Part shown: positions 44,955 to 55,642 of the stretch, piece by piece | Layout: each line of letters starts with the position of its first letter | How positions within the stretch are numbered: position 1 is the stretch's first letter | From: Owenia fusiformis | Taxonomy: Eukaryota; Annelida; Polychaeta; Sabellida; Oweniidae | Length of the DNA: 64,000 bases | Assembly: GCA_903813345.2 (NCBI GenBank) | Contig: CAIIXF020000011.1 | Coordinates: forward strand, 9,706,842 to 9,770,841 | Reading direction: 5' to 3' | Made by a program: the position numbers and the translations under genes | Notes under the pieces: generated by a model | What the model was told of the DNA's origin: nothing | Database searches by the model: none | The model's input: only the letters and a program-made list of their open reading frames with translations

Positions 44955-46210
44955 TAGCATGATGGTTACGACAAGGCGATTTGCAAAATTTTGTGGTAAT
45001 GATAACAAAAAATGGTGGATGGGAAAGACAGCATGTCCTCATTATCGCCTGTAGGCAAGATTCACAGATAAAATTTCCTTTTCAACTAGTTCCATTCGGT
45101 GACATATATATGGATGGTTATAAAATCTGGGTCAAATCTGCCAGGTTTACTAGAAGCAGAATATAAGCTGTAAACTTACCGACTGAGATATCCAAGTTCA
45201 TAATTTTTAGTCCTTTCTCGTGTTTTCTCAGTATATGTGCCTCAGAGCCACTCAAACTATTAACTGTAAGTAAACTGTGTATAAACAAGCCATAAAATGA
45301 CAAGTCCAGAACAGGAACGTGGTGTATATTGTAAATACTTATAAGGTTTCAAACACAATGTTGTTAGATGACTACGTATGAATTCTATGGACGATAATGT
45401 ATTGTATTACTTGTACATTAGATATTTAGCGGACGGTTACGTGCATGCATACCTTACAAGTCAAGGTTGCTAGTTCTGATAGCCTCTTTCCATGTCATTG
45501 TTATAATAATGGGTAAGAGGTGGAATATTGAATTGCTTACATTTGTTTTCAGGACTCGCAAGATACACTCTTGTTTGAGCCTCTATGGGGCAAGGAAAAA
45601 ATTGTGTCTTGCTTTATTTATGAAACCAATGAAAGTCAAAAAGATAGCAATGAAGAGGAAAACGAAGAATTAGCATCAAGTACTGATGAATATGACAAAA
45701 TTAATAACAATGAATCGGGGATACATATTTGAACAAGGTTCACGTAACCGTCCATCAATTTTTTGCGTAACCGCAAATTCAAAATATATTATTATGGCTT
45801 GAGTATAACATATTAGGTGGTTTCCAATGCTCAATTGGCTTTTTATTATCGTATGTAGGTTCCATCTATATACCCCGAGGTCGTTAGGCAATGTAGACCA
45901 TGCTGCCCTAACAACAAAATAAACAAATTATTAAATTTTGTGTAGTTTTGAATTTCAAACTCAACAGTTTTTTCGCTTATTTCATGTTATCGCTGACATC
46001 AATTTGCAAAGACTACATTCAAAATAGACATTACTAAATGCATCATCGAATGCGATGCTTACATAAATCGTTCATCCTTTCATTTATACACAGTAGTAGA
46101 AAATAATGCACCAACCTTAGTTTTCTGTTCCATCGCGGCCATTTTATTAGATAAATCAGTGAACGTAGCCGTCCAACCTCATTTTCAGAGGTGGCGTAAC
46201 CGTCATGCTA
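44955..46210 (+). mobile_element. TA-site TIR element, complete copy (1.26 kb)
   Basis: Ends TAGCATGATGGTTACG and CGTAACCGTCATGCTA, with TA on each side (44953-44954 and 46211-46212). Further GTAACCGTC motifs occur inside. Length and TA target resemble Tc1/mariner, but I see no DDE transposase. A truncated inverted copy is at 15162-16147. Confidence 0.75.
45467..45673 (+). CDS. 68-aa ORF inside a TA-site element, unknown function
   Basis: MLVLIASFHVIVIIMGKRW..., basic C-terminus (MKVKKIAMKRKTKN). About 85% identical to the ORF at 15432-15635, with one extra residue near position 14. The frame is kept over the whole length despite several substitutions. There is no known domain; the hydrophobic N-terminus could be a short membrane segment. 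It may simply be part of a decayed longer ORF. Confidence 0.3.
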   Translation: MLVLIASFHVIVIIMGKRWNIELLTFVFRTRKIHSCLSLYGARKKLCLALFMKPMKVKKIAMKRKTKN

Positions 46211-46596
46211 TAGCAGGATGTTTATCCAACAGAGATGAGTTTATAGAGAAGAAGTCAAATCTGAAAATGCAAACGCTTTATTTCCAAAGTTCCTCATTTG
46301 ACAGTGACAATTTAATTGTCTCTGATATATAAGCCTTTTAAGTTAGAATTGCATAATGACATGACATGATATTGTGCAGTTTTTCATTAATAATAATTAC
46401 ATGAATGAGGAATTGATCAAAAAATTGCGCAGAAATTCAGCTCTTTCATTTCATCATTTATGATCTTAGAGCTCTATGCTTTGATTGTGGCAACTTCCAG
46501 TTTCGCCATCTGTTATTTAAGAAAATGCAGCAAACTCCTCGAGTCGAGATCTCCAAGTCAAAAAGTTGTGTTATATCAGTTGATTATCCCAATTGT

Positions 46597-47222
46597 TATC
46601 CCACCGAACGAAGTTCGGAGGGATATAGGGAACGCCTCCGTCCGTCCGTCTGTTCGTCCGTCCGTTCTGTCCATCTGGGCAATAATTCAAATACCGTTGG
46701 CCCGATTTTGTTCATATTTTGTACACATATACCCTATTGGGGTAGAAGTTCTGCTCGAAAGCCGATTCTCAAAATGGCCGCTCATTTCAAAATGGCGGCC
46801 ATTTTAGTGCCGAATTTACAGTAATTTAGGTGCAATATGTAAAACTGTAATAGCAATATGTTTTAGATGTAAAGCTAGAAATGTAGATATTAAAGAAGTA
46901 CATGGCAGCCATCTTGTAAAATGGCGGCCTTTTCTCGTTATTTTACGATTTTTGCTATAACTCGAAAAGTAGTGGAGTGATTTTGTTCATATTTGGTATG
47001 TGAATACTATAAACATTGCACACTGTCTAAAGACGCTTTTGGTAGAAGGTGGCCATTTTAAAAAATGGCCACCATTTTGAAAAATGGCTGCCATTTTAAC
47101 CTATTTTACTATAACTCGAAAAGTAGTGAAGCGATTTTGTTCATATTTGGTATGTGAATACTATAAGGATGGCACACTGTCTAATGACACTTTTGGTAGA
47201 AGGCGGCCATTTTGAAAAATTT
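46597..47222 (+). mobile_element. Helentron-like family A, 3'-truncated
   Basis: TATCCCACCGAACGAAGTTCG start after a T, GTCCGTCCGTCTGTTCG tract, then three to four cassettes as in 37083-38601, with which it is very similar. It stops at GGCCATTTTGAAAAAT; no hairpin or CTGG end. Confidence 0.75.
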
Positions 47223-47282
47223 TGACAAAGCTTTGCTGCACATTATATATAACTACCTGAAATACACAAGCATTAGACTATG

Positions 47283-47803
47283 AGGTTATATAATGGTTCA
47301 TTCTGTATATCGTGTTTATACTCGAGTGAGTATATAATATATTCACAAGTGAGCGTAGCGAACGAGTGAATATATTATATTCTCACGAGAGTATAAAATG
47401 CACGATATACAGAATGAACCATTATATAATCTTATTATGCCACTCTAAGTTCAATTACAGTTGATTCAAACACAATCATAACATTATAAAAACCATAAAA
47501 ATATCCCATAGCCAACTCAGTAATGCCGATTATGATCTCGATTCATTTATGACGTCACTTGATTCTAGCAAATCATGTTTGAACCATTTATGACGTCACT
47601 TGATTCTAGGAAATCATATGTAACAAAACATTCAACTCGTTCTTCGGTCAATATTCATTAGTTCCCAGAATGCACTTCTACAGTGGCATACGCTGGAGTG
47701 TATACGGAGGAGTTGTATACGCTGACGATATACCACTCTCCACTGTATATCGTTGTTATAGACCCATGTTATACAACTGTAATCGGACTTAGAGTGGTAT
47801 AAA
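47283..47803. mobile_element. Two-palindrome element, copy 3
   Basis: GGTTATATAATGGTTC...GAACCATTATATAATC palindrome with central GAGCGTAGCGAACGAGTG, then TTATGCCACTCTAAGTTC...GACTTAGAGTGGTATAA. Longer than copy 2 and close in content to copy 1. Confidence 0.85.
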
Positions 47804-48820
47804 GTTTTTTATATTACTTCAAATGTATTGACACCACAATATTGCACCTTCTAGATTTTTTACTATTGCATACGTTTGCATCCTGTGGGAACCATCTATA
47901 GAAATATAGACTCTCTTGTTAATCAAATGTATTTAATTTTCATCAAAATTAATTGATAACATACTTGAATTGCAGTTATTTGGTAAAAAGTAAAGAAAAT
48001 GCCATTTACATCAATTTGTTTTTAGGAGGCAACCTTGTGTGACCCCGTTATAGAGGCAAAAACCCCTGTTACAATCAAAACAAAATATATTTTCTTATAA
48101 GTGAAGTCAGTACCTTGAAATGGTATGTTCATTTTTATGGCATAGTAACGGGCAACAACACTTCATTTTTCTTGGAGCAGGTTAGGGACTATTGTACATA
48201 AACAAGCTTTGCTCTGTTTCCACACTCTCAGAGGTATTATCATCCCAGAGCATTCAAAGCAATCACTTAATTTGTTTTGAGATGATACTTTGCTGAATCC
48301 CATTTGAGCAGTTTACCCTCAGAATAAATATCAGGGCTGATGGTTGGAAATACAAAATACAAGTGTAATAAGAAAGTTGTTTTGTTATTAATGAGAGACT
48401 CTTAATTGCATAGAAATGCCAGAAAATCAGAGTTTGTTCAAATTTTAGTGAGAAATTGCATAGAATATGCATGAGCAGATGGACATTTTCTCAAGCAGAT
48501 GGACATTTCTTGCTAGATACTTTTATTTATTGAAATCAGGCAGCTCTCTAGTTGCAATTCTAAGCTGGATGTCTATTAGAGTAAATTCTAATAAATCTTC
48601 TTAGTCCACTGAATGGCTTTCAATTTGTTAGATTCAGCAGAAGACAATATAGAAAAGTGTTCATCTTTGGATGTGTTTAACCACACATACTAGTTTTCTG
48701 CATGAAATAGTAAAAATTCTGCAAAAAATTCTCTCGAGCAAAAAAGGAAATTCTTCAAGGGGAAAATCGAAATTCTGCGCAAATATAGAGAAAAAAATCT
48801 GCAATTTTTAAAATGACCAC
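47804..48820. other. intron stretch, nothing recognised
   Basis: No recognised repeat or exon. Confidence 0.5.
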
Positions 48821-49215
48821 AAAGGACGATTCTCGGTTTGGAGAACAGTCTCCTGGGCTAATATTTGTTTTCATGAAAAATATAGAAATATTACCCAAAT
48901 TAAACTATGAATATTCAAAAGAGGACATTTAAATCTACAAGATGTAAAGATAACAAATTGGTCTGAAGCAGGGATAATGCTCAAATAGACCTATTCAATA
49001 TAAATACAAGTCTCGATTTGGGGAAAGAAGTTCATCAGTGTACTGCGCTAATATTTTTTTGCAAAAAATCTAGAAATATTACCCAAATTATATTATGACT
49101 ATTCAAAAGAAGACATTCAAATCTTTATTATGTAAAAAAATCAAATTTGTCCGAAGCAGGGATAATGCTCATTTAGATTGACGAACTTCGTTCTCCAAAC
49201 CGAGAATCGTCCTTT
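48821..49215. mobile_element. TIR element with internal duplication
   Basis: AAAGGACGATTCTCGGTTTG then GAGAAC at the left; GTTCTCCAAACCGAGAATCG then TCCTTT at the right: a perfect 26-bp inverted repeat. The interior is a tandem duplication of about 180 bp (CTGGGCTAATATTT / CTGCGCTAATATTT; GAAGCAGGGATAATGCTCA twice). A partial relative is at 9240-9385. Confidence 0.88.
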
Positions 49216-49821
49216 GAATTAAAGGCTTTCAAGGTGCAAGAAATGTTGCCATTTATGTATTTTTTCATACAGGGAAGGTATAATTATTAATTTCCATAAG
49301 AAGTGTCAAGGTCCAGAATAATTTCGGAATGGGACAAGGGGTCTCGGGACAGTCAGTAGGCGATGATAAGTGATTTACCTTCAAACACTGTTTTTTAGCA
49401 TCTTTTTTTTCACTATCATATACAGAGATACTTCATTCTAACTGTACTGCCCAGCTGTACTGGTTTACTCCTGATTTTTACTCTCTCGGGGATGCGAAAA
49501 TCATGAAAGCAAGTTCTTATAGAACAGAGATTCTCATTGGGCGATTAATTGTGTGGTCTGAGAGGTCCAATTAGATCCCGGCTTTCATAAACATGGTTGT
49601 TTACATTTTAGAAATCGGCAGAACTTTGCTGAATTTCAGTGAATTTAAGGACTTTAAGTTAAGAAATTAAAGTCCTGATATCGTTCTGAAATGATCTCTT
49701 TTTATATCGCCAAAAATCGGACCAAGTATTCTGGTTATTTTGGCAATTCTGCGGGATTTTCATGAAAAGTTTTGACAAATTCCATCTGCAGTATGAAATT
49801 ACGGAATACTAGTATTTATGT
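49216..49821. other. intron stretch, nothing recognised
   Basis: No recognised repeat or exon. Confidence 0.5.
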
Positions 49822-49825
49822 TTAA

Positions 49826-50530
49826 CCTTTAGCATGCTGCCGGCGAGTGTATCCGCCCATGTTTGACTATCCCGAGTGACTGCTGGTAGATCCATCCACC
49901 CGACTTCAAACTTTTAAAAACTCCACTTTTTCGCGCCATTCTTATGATCCAATTGCAAGATTTATTCAGTGCCTTACATATAATAAAATATTTCCCAATT
50001 CAACAATTTAAACAGAGTTTTATTCATTTTTAGTGACAAATCGTAGAAAATGTCAGCCAAGTACGATCACAACAAAAATGTGGGCCAAATACGATCACAA
50101 CGAAAATGTGGAGGAAATGGATTGCGATTTTGAGCTCTTAAGGCTCTTGGAAGCTGGTAATAGCCATCGAAAAAAAGAACTACAATATTTTCTGAACTGA
50201 AAGTGAAAAGTTGAACATTCGATCGCTACAAATTCAGTTTTGGATTCTGAACAGACGTTGAATCTTCCCAGGGGCAAAACTGTGGATTCCAAAGGAGTAT
50301 TCATGGTATATTTATGCCCAGTCATGTTTATTTACGAAAAAAAATTCATGAGAAATTTTATGAGCCAGGCCAGTGTATCTTCCTTTTGTGAAAATTTTAT
50401 GCAGATTCATTCAATAGTTATTGAGATATTAATTTTTTAATTCAGGCATATCATTTTTTGCACTCTTTGAAAAATAAGCCAGTCGCGTGGGATATATTTG
50501 CTGAAATAAGGCAGCATGCTAAATAAAAGG
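49826..50530. mobile_element. piggyBac-like element in a TTAA site
   Basis: TTAA at 49822-49825 and 50531-50534. The left end CCTTTAGCATGCTGCC is an inverted copy of the right end GGCAGCATGCTAAATAAAAGG, with a 4-base offset. CCYT-type termini and TTAA targets characterise piggyBac. The interior has a duplicated block CAAGTACGATCACAAC/CAAATACGATCACAAC near 50058 and 50088, but no full transposase. Confidence 0.75.
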
Positions 50531-50552
50531 TTAATGGTTAATTCCTTGATGG

Positions 50553-50600
50553 GGATCCTCGGTGCACTTGAGGTACCTTTTTTTGACATTTGGTATGGCG
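50553..50600. mobile_element. Fragment of the 21560-22150 element
   Basis: GATGGGGATCCTCGGTGCAC ... GGTACC ... CATTTGGTATGGC corresponds to the right end of that element in reverse. Confidence 0.65.
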
Positions 50601-50611
50601 ATGGAGACAAA

Positions 50612-50994
50612 GAAGGGGGAGTTGTTTGTAGAATGAATCAGGGGAGTTTTTTCAAGCATTTTGCTTATGATTAATTATAAGATTGCACCATATAATCCCC
50701 AAAAATATTTCTCATTTTCAAGGATTATGTATGGATTAACACCCAGGTATTTTGATTTTTCAAACTTCAGAGGTCTGGGAATCATTGATCCTTTTCACTT
50801 TTGAATAATATAAGGAATTTCCCATAGAAATCCAATGGTACAGTTCCAAGCAGATTTTGAGATAATAGGAAAGTAAATCTTTAATACACACCTTATTTAG
50901 TTGTTTCCATTTATATCGCAGGAATTTACGCCATCACTACTCCAGCCCTTAAAAAAAGTCAAAAATCATTCTACAAACAACTCCCCCTTCTCCC
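50612..50994. mobile_element. MITE with 26-bp inverted ends
   Basis: GAAGGGGGAGTTGTTTGTAG then AATGA at the left; TCATTCTACAAACAACTCCC then CCTTCT at the right. AGACAAA flanks it (50605-50611 and 50995-51001). No ORF. A partial copy is at 14990-15158. Confidence 0.85.
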
Positions 50995-51172
50995 AGACAA
51001 ACGGAGTGAACAAAAAAGATTTAGATTGAATAACGTGGATGAATTCTTAGTAAACTTAGAAAACTCTTTGGATGTTCAAGTACTGAAGGAGTGAAGGGTG
51101 TACTAAGGGTGAACTCGGCCTGTCGACAACCTCTTTATTATTTCAAACTTTATCAGCTATGGAATACAGCAG

Positions 51173-51345
51173 TTATGCACGGTCTGTTTTGATACGGGGA
51201 AATATCCCTTTGGATATACAATATATCTTCCCTTGGTCCCTTCAGGCCCTAGGGAAGATATACATGTTGTATATATAGGATTTTACATACATCACAGTAT
51301 ATCCCTCGGAATATTCTCTGTATCCAAAAACCTCCCAGTGCATAA
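51173..51345. repeat. Foldback family P, copy 3
   Basis: CAGTTATGCACGGTCTGTTT ... AACCTCCCAGTGCATAACCC with an internal palindrome (ATATCTTCCC.TGGTCCC/CCCTAGGGAAGATAT). Confidence 0.8.
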
Positions 51346-51599
51346 CCCCTATGTATTCTTGCTTTATGGACAAACTACTCCACATATGGTTGTCCTAGTC
51401 CTACCTTAAGAACTAAAAATATTGTATGAATACTCTGTCATGAATATACTACTTAATGATTACAGATATATACAGCGTGTTTCATATGTATGCACCCCCC
51501 CCCATAAACTCATATACAATGTATGTAGCATTGCCACCCTATCATGTTATATATCATTTTGTTCCTTATTGAAAGTTACATAATTTATTTTATTTATTG

Positions 51600-52010
51600 A
51601 TTTCTCAATTCACCCCTTGTATAAGAGTACAAAAGATAAACTTAACTAATACAGTAACAAACATTAAGATAACATTATAAATGTAAATTTTTTTGCCCAG
51701 CCTCGATTAAAAATTTACAAAGTTTTATAAGTATATTTTTGATTGAATTCATTAATTTCTCAAACTTCTGTGTGTTTGGATTTGTCAAATAACATTTAGG
51801 AAGGTACCTTTTTCTAATATAACTTAAAGCTTTGCATTCTAAAATGACATGAAATTCATCACCTATTCCTTTACCACATAAATCACAAAACCTATTTTCC
51901 CTTGGAATATTTTTATAACGTCCTCTTTCAACTGGGAGTTTATTATTACACAATCGGTACATAATTAAAACTTTTCTATATTTATCTGGCATACAGTCTA
52001 AGAGTGCAAA
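51600..52010 (-). pseudogene. LINE ORF2 C-terminal relic
   Basis: Minus-strand ORF of 105 codons (51675-51992): MYRLCNNKLPVERGRYKNIP, then RFCDLCGKGIGDEFHVILEC, then YIRKRYLPKCYL. This matches the terminal region of CR1-like ORF2 (a short R-rich 'L..E.GRY.N..R..R.C..C' followed by DE.H...EC). It lacks RT and endonuclease, so it is a 5'-truncated copy. Confidence 0.85.
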
Positions 52011-52971
52011 GTGTCAGAATCCAGTGGTGCCCCTGAAAAAAGATACAATGTATCAAAGTATGTGGGTACGGGTCATTTGGAGGGGAAACTGTAAACGCGA
52101 CCCATTTTTAAATTCGATGCATTCTCTGATAAATATCCATCATTGGATGCTTCCAACATCATACTAAACTAATATAATGTTATCTCAAAATAGTCCTTAA
52201 TGAATGAAGGAAATGTTCAAGTTTAAGAATTTTGTTTCATCATTTATCCAAGAAAGCTTTAGGTTTCTGTAGATGTCAAAAGGTTATGAATTTCCTCGTT
52301 TCTTTTTACATGACTTTTACATGAAAAATGAACATCTAACATCAAATTAAGAATATAAGGTATTACTTTAGATCCATATCCAACAGTCTCTAGTGGAAAT
52401 ATTGAAGATCATCTGGGAAAACAATGCCTTCAATTCGAGGGGTTAGAACTGCTCGAGATCTCCTCAATCACTGTCAATATTGTCTTTCAAGATCCTTACT
52501 TTATTTTAGTGATCTTTACCGTAATCTCTCCAATATCAATACATATCATTATTGTAAAAATATGCAGTTACTTTAAGTTTTGATGTTGCAAATAAGGCAT
52601 TCTTAACAAGAAAAATTGCCATACATGAAATTGTCGGTGACTTTAGACTCTTAATGAATATAGACACTTATTAAAATGGTCTGAAGATGTATATTTAATT
52701 TTCTAAATTCCCGGGCACTAATAACTTATTTGCAAAATGATGAGGTGATTGACAACGATAGAGAAATTGATAGCTTTCCAGTCAATGTGTCCAGATACAC
52801 CATTTTAATAATTGCTATATCTAACTCAGTTGCGAGAGAGTTTCACTACCTAGCTAAACACCAATTTATCTGACTATGCTAACTCTAAATAGGCTGTATG
52901 GATATCGTCACTTTAAGGATATCTGCCGCACTTGTCTAGAGGTAACATATTATTATTATATTAATATATTT
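52011..52971. other. intron stretch, nothing recognised
   Basis: No recognised repeat or exon. Confidence 0.5.
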
Positions 52972-53240
52972 ATTATCCTACACTTAGTATACTATATGTA
53001 TAATAACATAAAAAAATAAATTTGATATCTATTGGCAAAATGAATAACCGGAGGATATCACTACGATATACTCCGGAAAACCAGTATGCGGAGGATATCG
53101 TGACGATATACTCCGGGAAACCAGATATCGTGACGATATACTCCGCTTGTTGATTTCCCACAAAATTGAACTATTTGACATGAAATTTATTTTTCAATGA
53201 TATCAAACATTTAGTATACTACTAGTAAGTGTAGGATAAT
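52972..53240. mobile_element. Small foldback/TIR element
   Basis: ATTATCCTACACTTAGTATA on the left; AGTGTAGGATAAT on the right, with TTTAGTATACTA inside. The centre has three copies of a self-complementary motif, CGGAGGATATCGTGACGATA then TACTCCG. Confidence 0.85.
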
Positions 53241-53272
53241 AAGAACATCCGATGACTTTTTCAGAATATCAT

Positions 53273-54337
53273 TATTCCATCAAACGAAGTTCGGAGGGAT
53301 ATAGGGAATGCCTCCTTCCATCCATCTGGCGATTTTAGTGCCGATTTTACAGTAATTTAGGTGCAATATGTAAAACTATAATAGCAATAGTTTTAAATGT
53401 AAAAAAATTATATAGGACATTGATAAAGCTAGAAATATAGATATTAAAGAAGCACATGGCAGCCATCTTGAAAAATGGCGGCCTTTATTCATTATTTTAC
53501 GATTTTTGCTGTAACTCAAGAAGTAGTGGAGCGATTTTGTTCATATTTGGTATGTGAATACTATAAGCACGGCTCACTGTCTAGTGACACTTTTGGTAGG
53601 AGGCGGCCATTTTTCAAAATGGCTGCCATTTAAACATATTTTACTATAACTGGAAAAGTAGTGGAGCGATTTTTTCATATTTGGTATGTGAATGACATTA
53701 GCATGGCACACTGTCTAATGACACTTTTGGTAGACGCAAAATGGCCGCCATTTTAACGTATTTTACTATAACTCGAAAAGTGGTGGAGCGATTTTGATCA
53801 TATTTGGTATGTGAATACTATAAGCATGGTACACTGTCTAATGACACTTTTGATAGAAGGTGGCCATTTTGAAAAATTTCCACATTTTAAAGTATTTTAA
53901 AGTAGTAGAGCGATTTTGTTCATATTTGGTATGTGAATACTGTAAAGAAAAAGCATATTATTTACTCGTTATTTTACGATTTTTGCTGTAACTCGAAAAG
54001 CAGTGGAGCGATTTTGTTCATATTTGATTTGTGAATACTATAAACATGGCACACTGTCTAATGACACTTTTGGTAGAAGGTGGCCATTTTGAAAAATTTC
54101 CACATTTTAAAGTATTTTAAAGTAGTAGAGCGATTTTGTTCATATTTGGTATGTGAACACTGTAAAGAAAAAGCATATTACTTCTTCTGATGACAACTCG
54201 GCTAGTGAGCAACCGTTTTGAAAATGGTGGCCTTTCTTATGTGTGTTATTATTTTTGCTATATATTTCGTTTGTAAAATTGCCAGCCATTTCTGTCCGAT
54301 GGGATTCGCTACGCTTTGGCGTTGCCGTTGTTCTGGT
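53273..54337 (+). mobile_element. Helentron-like family A, complete copy
   Basis: TATTCCATCAAACGAAGTTCG start, short tract, five cassettes as in 37083-38601, then TCCGATGGGATTCGCTACGC, the ACGC-TTTG-GCGT stem-loop and GTTGTTCTGG followed by T. It is inserted in a foldback (AACATCCGATGA... before; AATCATAGGATATCC after) similar to 32075-32215. Confidence 0.75.
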
Positions 54338-54440
54338 TTTAATCTACTCGGTGATATGCAATCGTTCGCTTCTCTGTCTCGTGCAGATATCAATATCACC
54401 TCGTAGATAAAAATGATATTTCTCAAAATCATAGGATATC
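54338..54440. repeat. Right part of a foldback palindrome
   Basis: AATCTACTCGGTGATATGC ... CGTGCAGATATCAATATCAC ... AAAATCATAGGATATCC. Its left part (about 53241-53272) is separated by the Helentron-like insertion. Confidence 0.7.
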
Positions 54441-55043
54441 CCATATTCACACCTATTTACACAATTTCCTTTTTATTAGGGATTCTCTACGTACATATGA
54501 ATATAATTGAGACATGCCATTTTATGAAATATCATGAATTCATATTAAAAAAATGACTTTTCCGCACCTTGCGCACATGATATCCATGTTTCGTATAGCA
54601 CCGTCTGCATAGGGTGAAAAAGTAGAATAAGCATGTTCAATGTGGTTTTCATTGGCAAAACAAATGCTGCTAAGATTTAGTCCCCAGGCATTAAAAGACA
54701 TTGACTGATTAACTAACTGTTGCTTCGCCAGTATTTAAAATACCGTACTTATTTACACTCTAATTCTGTATGAATTCTCTCTTTTTCTCACTTTTCTAAA
54801 CACATATTCAGATAAAGGCACTGGTGTTAACATGCCTTTTCATAGTTGTTTCACCATTTTTACATTTCATTACATGTCATCTTTTCCATTAATGAAAGGA
54901 AAATTGAGAGAATATTGCATGGTTTATTAATAATCCCCCGAAATAACCTAGCTCCCCAACCACATTGTGTGGGTTGATGAAGAGAAAATAGGGCAATTAA
55001 TGAATTCCTTTTAGATAATGTTAAGTAAAATGATGTTGTAACA
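54441..55043. other. intron stretch, nothing recognised
   Basis: No recognised repeat or exon. Confidence 0.5.
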
Positions 55044-55044
55044 C

Positions 55045-55234
55045 AGGCCCGTAGCCAGAATTTTCCAAGGGGAAAAATATTTTTCCAAAAAATTCTAGGG
55101 GGGGGGTCACTTTGGCAAATTTGGCCAAAAATCACTCAAAAAATGGTCAGAATGGTGAAAAACTGCATGATTTTGAAAGAAATTTTGGCCAGGGGGTTCG
55201 CCCGAACCCCTCGAACCCCCTTGGCTACAGGCCT
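55045..55234. mobile_element. GGCCCGTAGCC-type MITE
   Basis: AGGCCCGTAGCCAGAATTTT at the left; CCCCTTGGCTACAGGCCT at the right; internal GGGGGGGGG and CGAACCCC blocks. Non-coding; the ORF crossing it is spurious. Confidence 0.8.
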
Positions 55235-55442
55235 GGAACATATATCATTCTAAAGGTGTATATTGAGAACATTGTAAGGTTAAGAATAAATAAAGAATGT
55301 CCCTATTAAGACTGTAATGAGATGATCTATTTTCATTAGGGGCTGGGTTCTTGACTTTCAAGGTATTATAAATAATGTCCTTGACATTATTATTTGCAAG
55401 CCTAACATCTCTGATACCTAGAATGCTGTCAGAAAACTACTC

Positions 55443-55642
55443 GTGGAATAATGAACTCCAATGGAGGTGTGATATCTCGGTGACAGGTCATCTTAACCCC
55501 AAAAATATAGTTGTTGAGTTTTACTGGGGTTGAGTTTTACAGGGTTGAGTTGACTTGGGGTTGAGATGACCAGGAAGCTGATATCTCAGGTGAAAATACA
55601 AGAGGGGGCAGATGTAATTGTTTCTAAATTGGTTATTTCTAG
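55443..55642 (+). pseudogene. Degenerate TULP4 exon copy with MITE insertion
   Basis: 55450-55478 and 55588-55620 align with the interior of exon 57096-57264 (ATGAACTCCAATGGAGGT..., AATACAAGAGGGGGCAG...). The copy lacks the splice acceptor and first codons. A 100-bp element (55479-55578) interrupts it; removal of one TGATATCTC restores the exon sequence. Confidence 0.85.
55479..55578. mobile_element. 100-bp MITE in an exon copy
   Basis: Inverted ends GGTCATCTTAACCCCAA / TTGGGGTTGAGATGACC, interior TTGAGTTTTACTGGGG repeats, and a 9-bp duplication TGATATCTC at 55470-55478 and 55579-55587. A longer relative made of the same TTGAGTT(TTAC/GAC) blocks is at 58288-58428. Confidence 0.85.
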
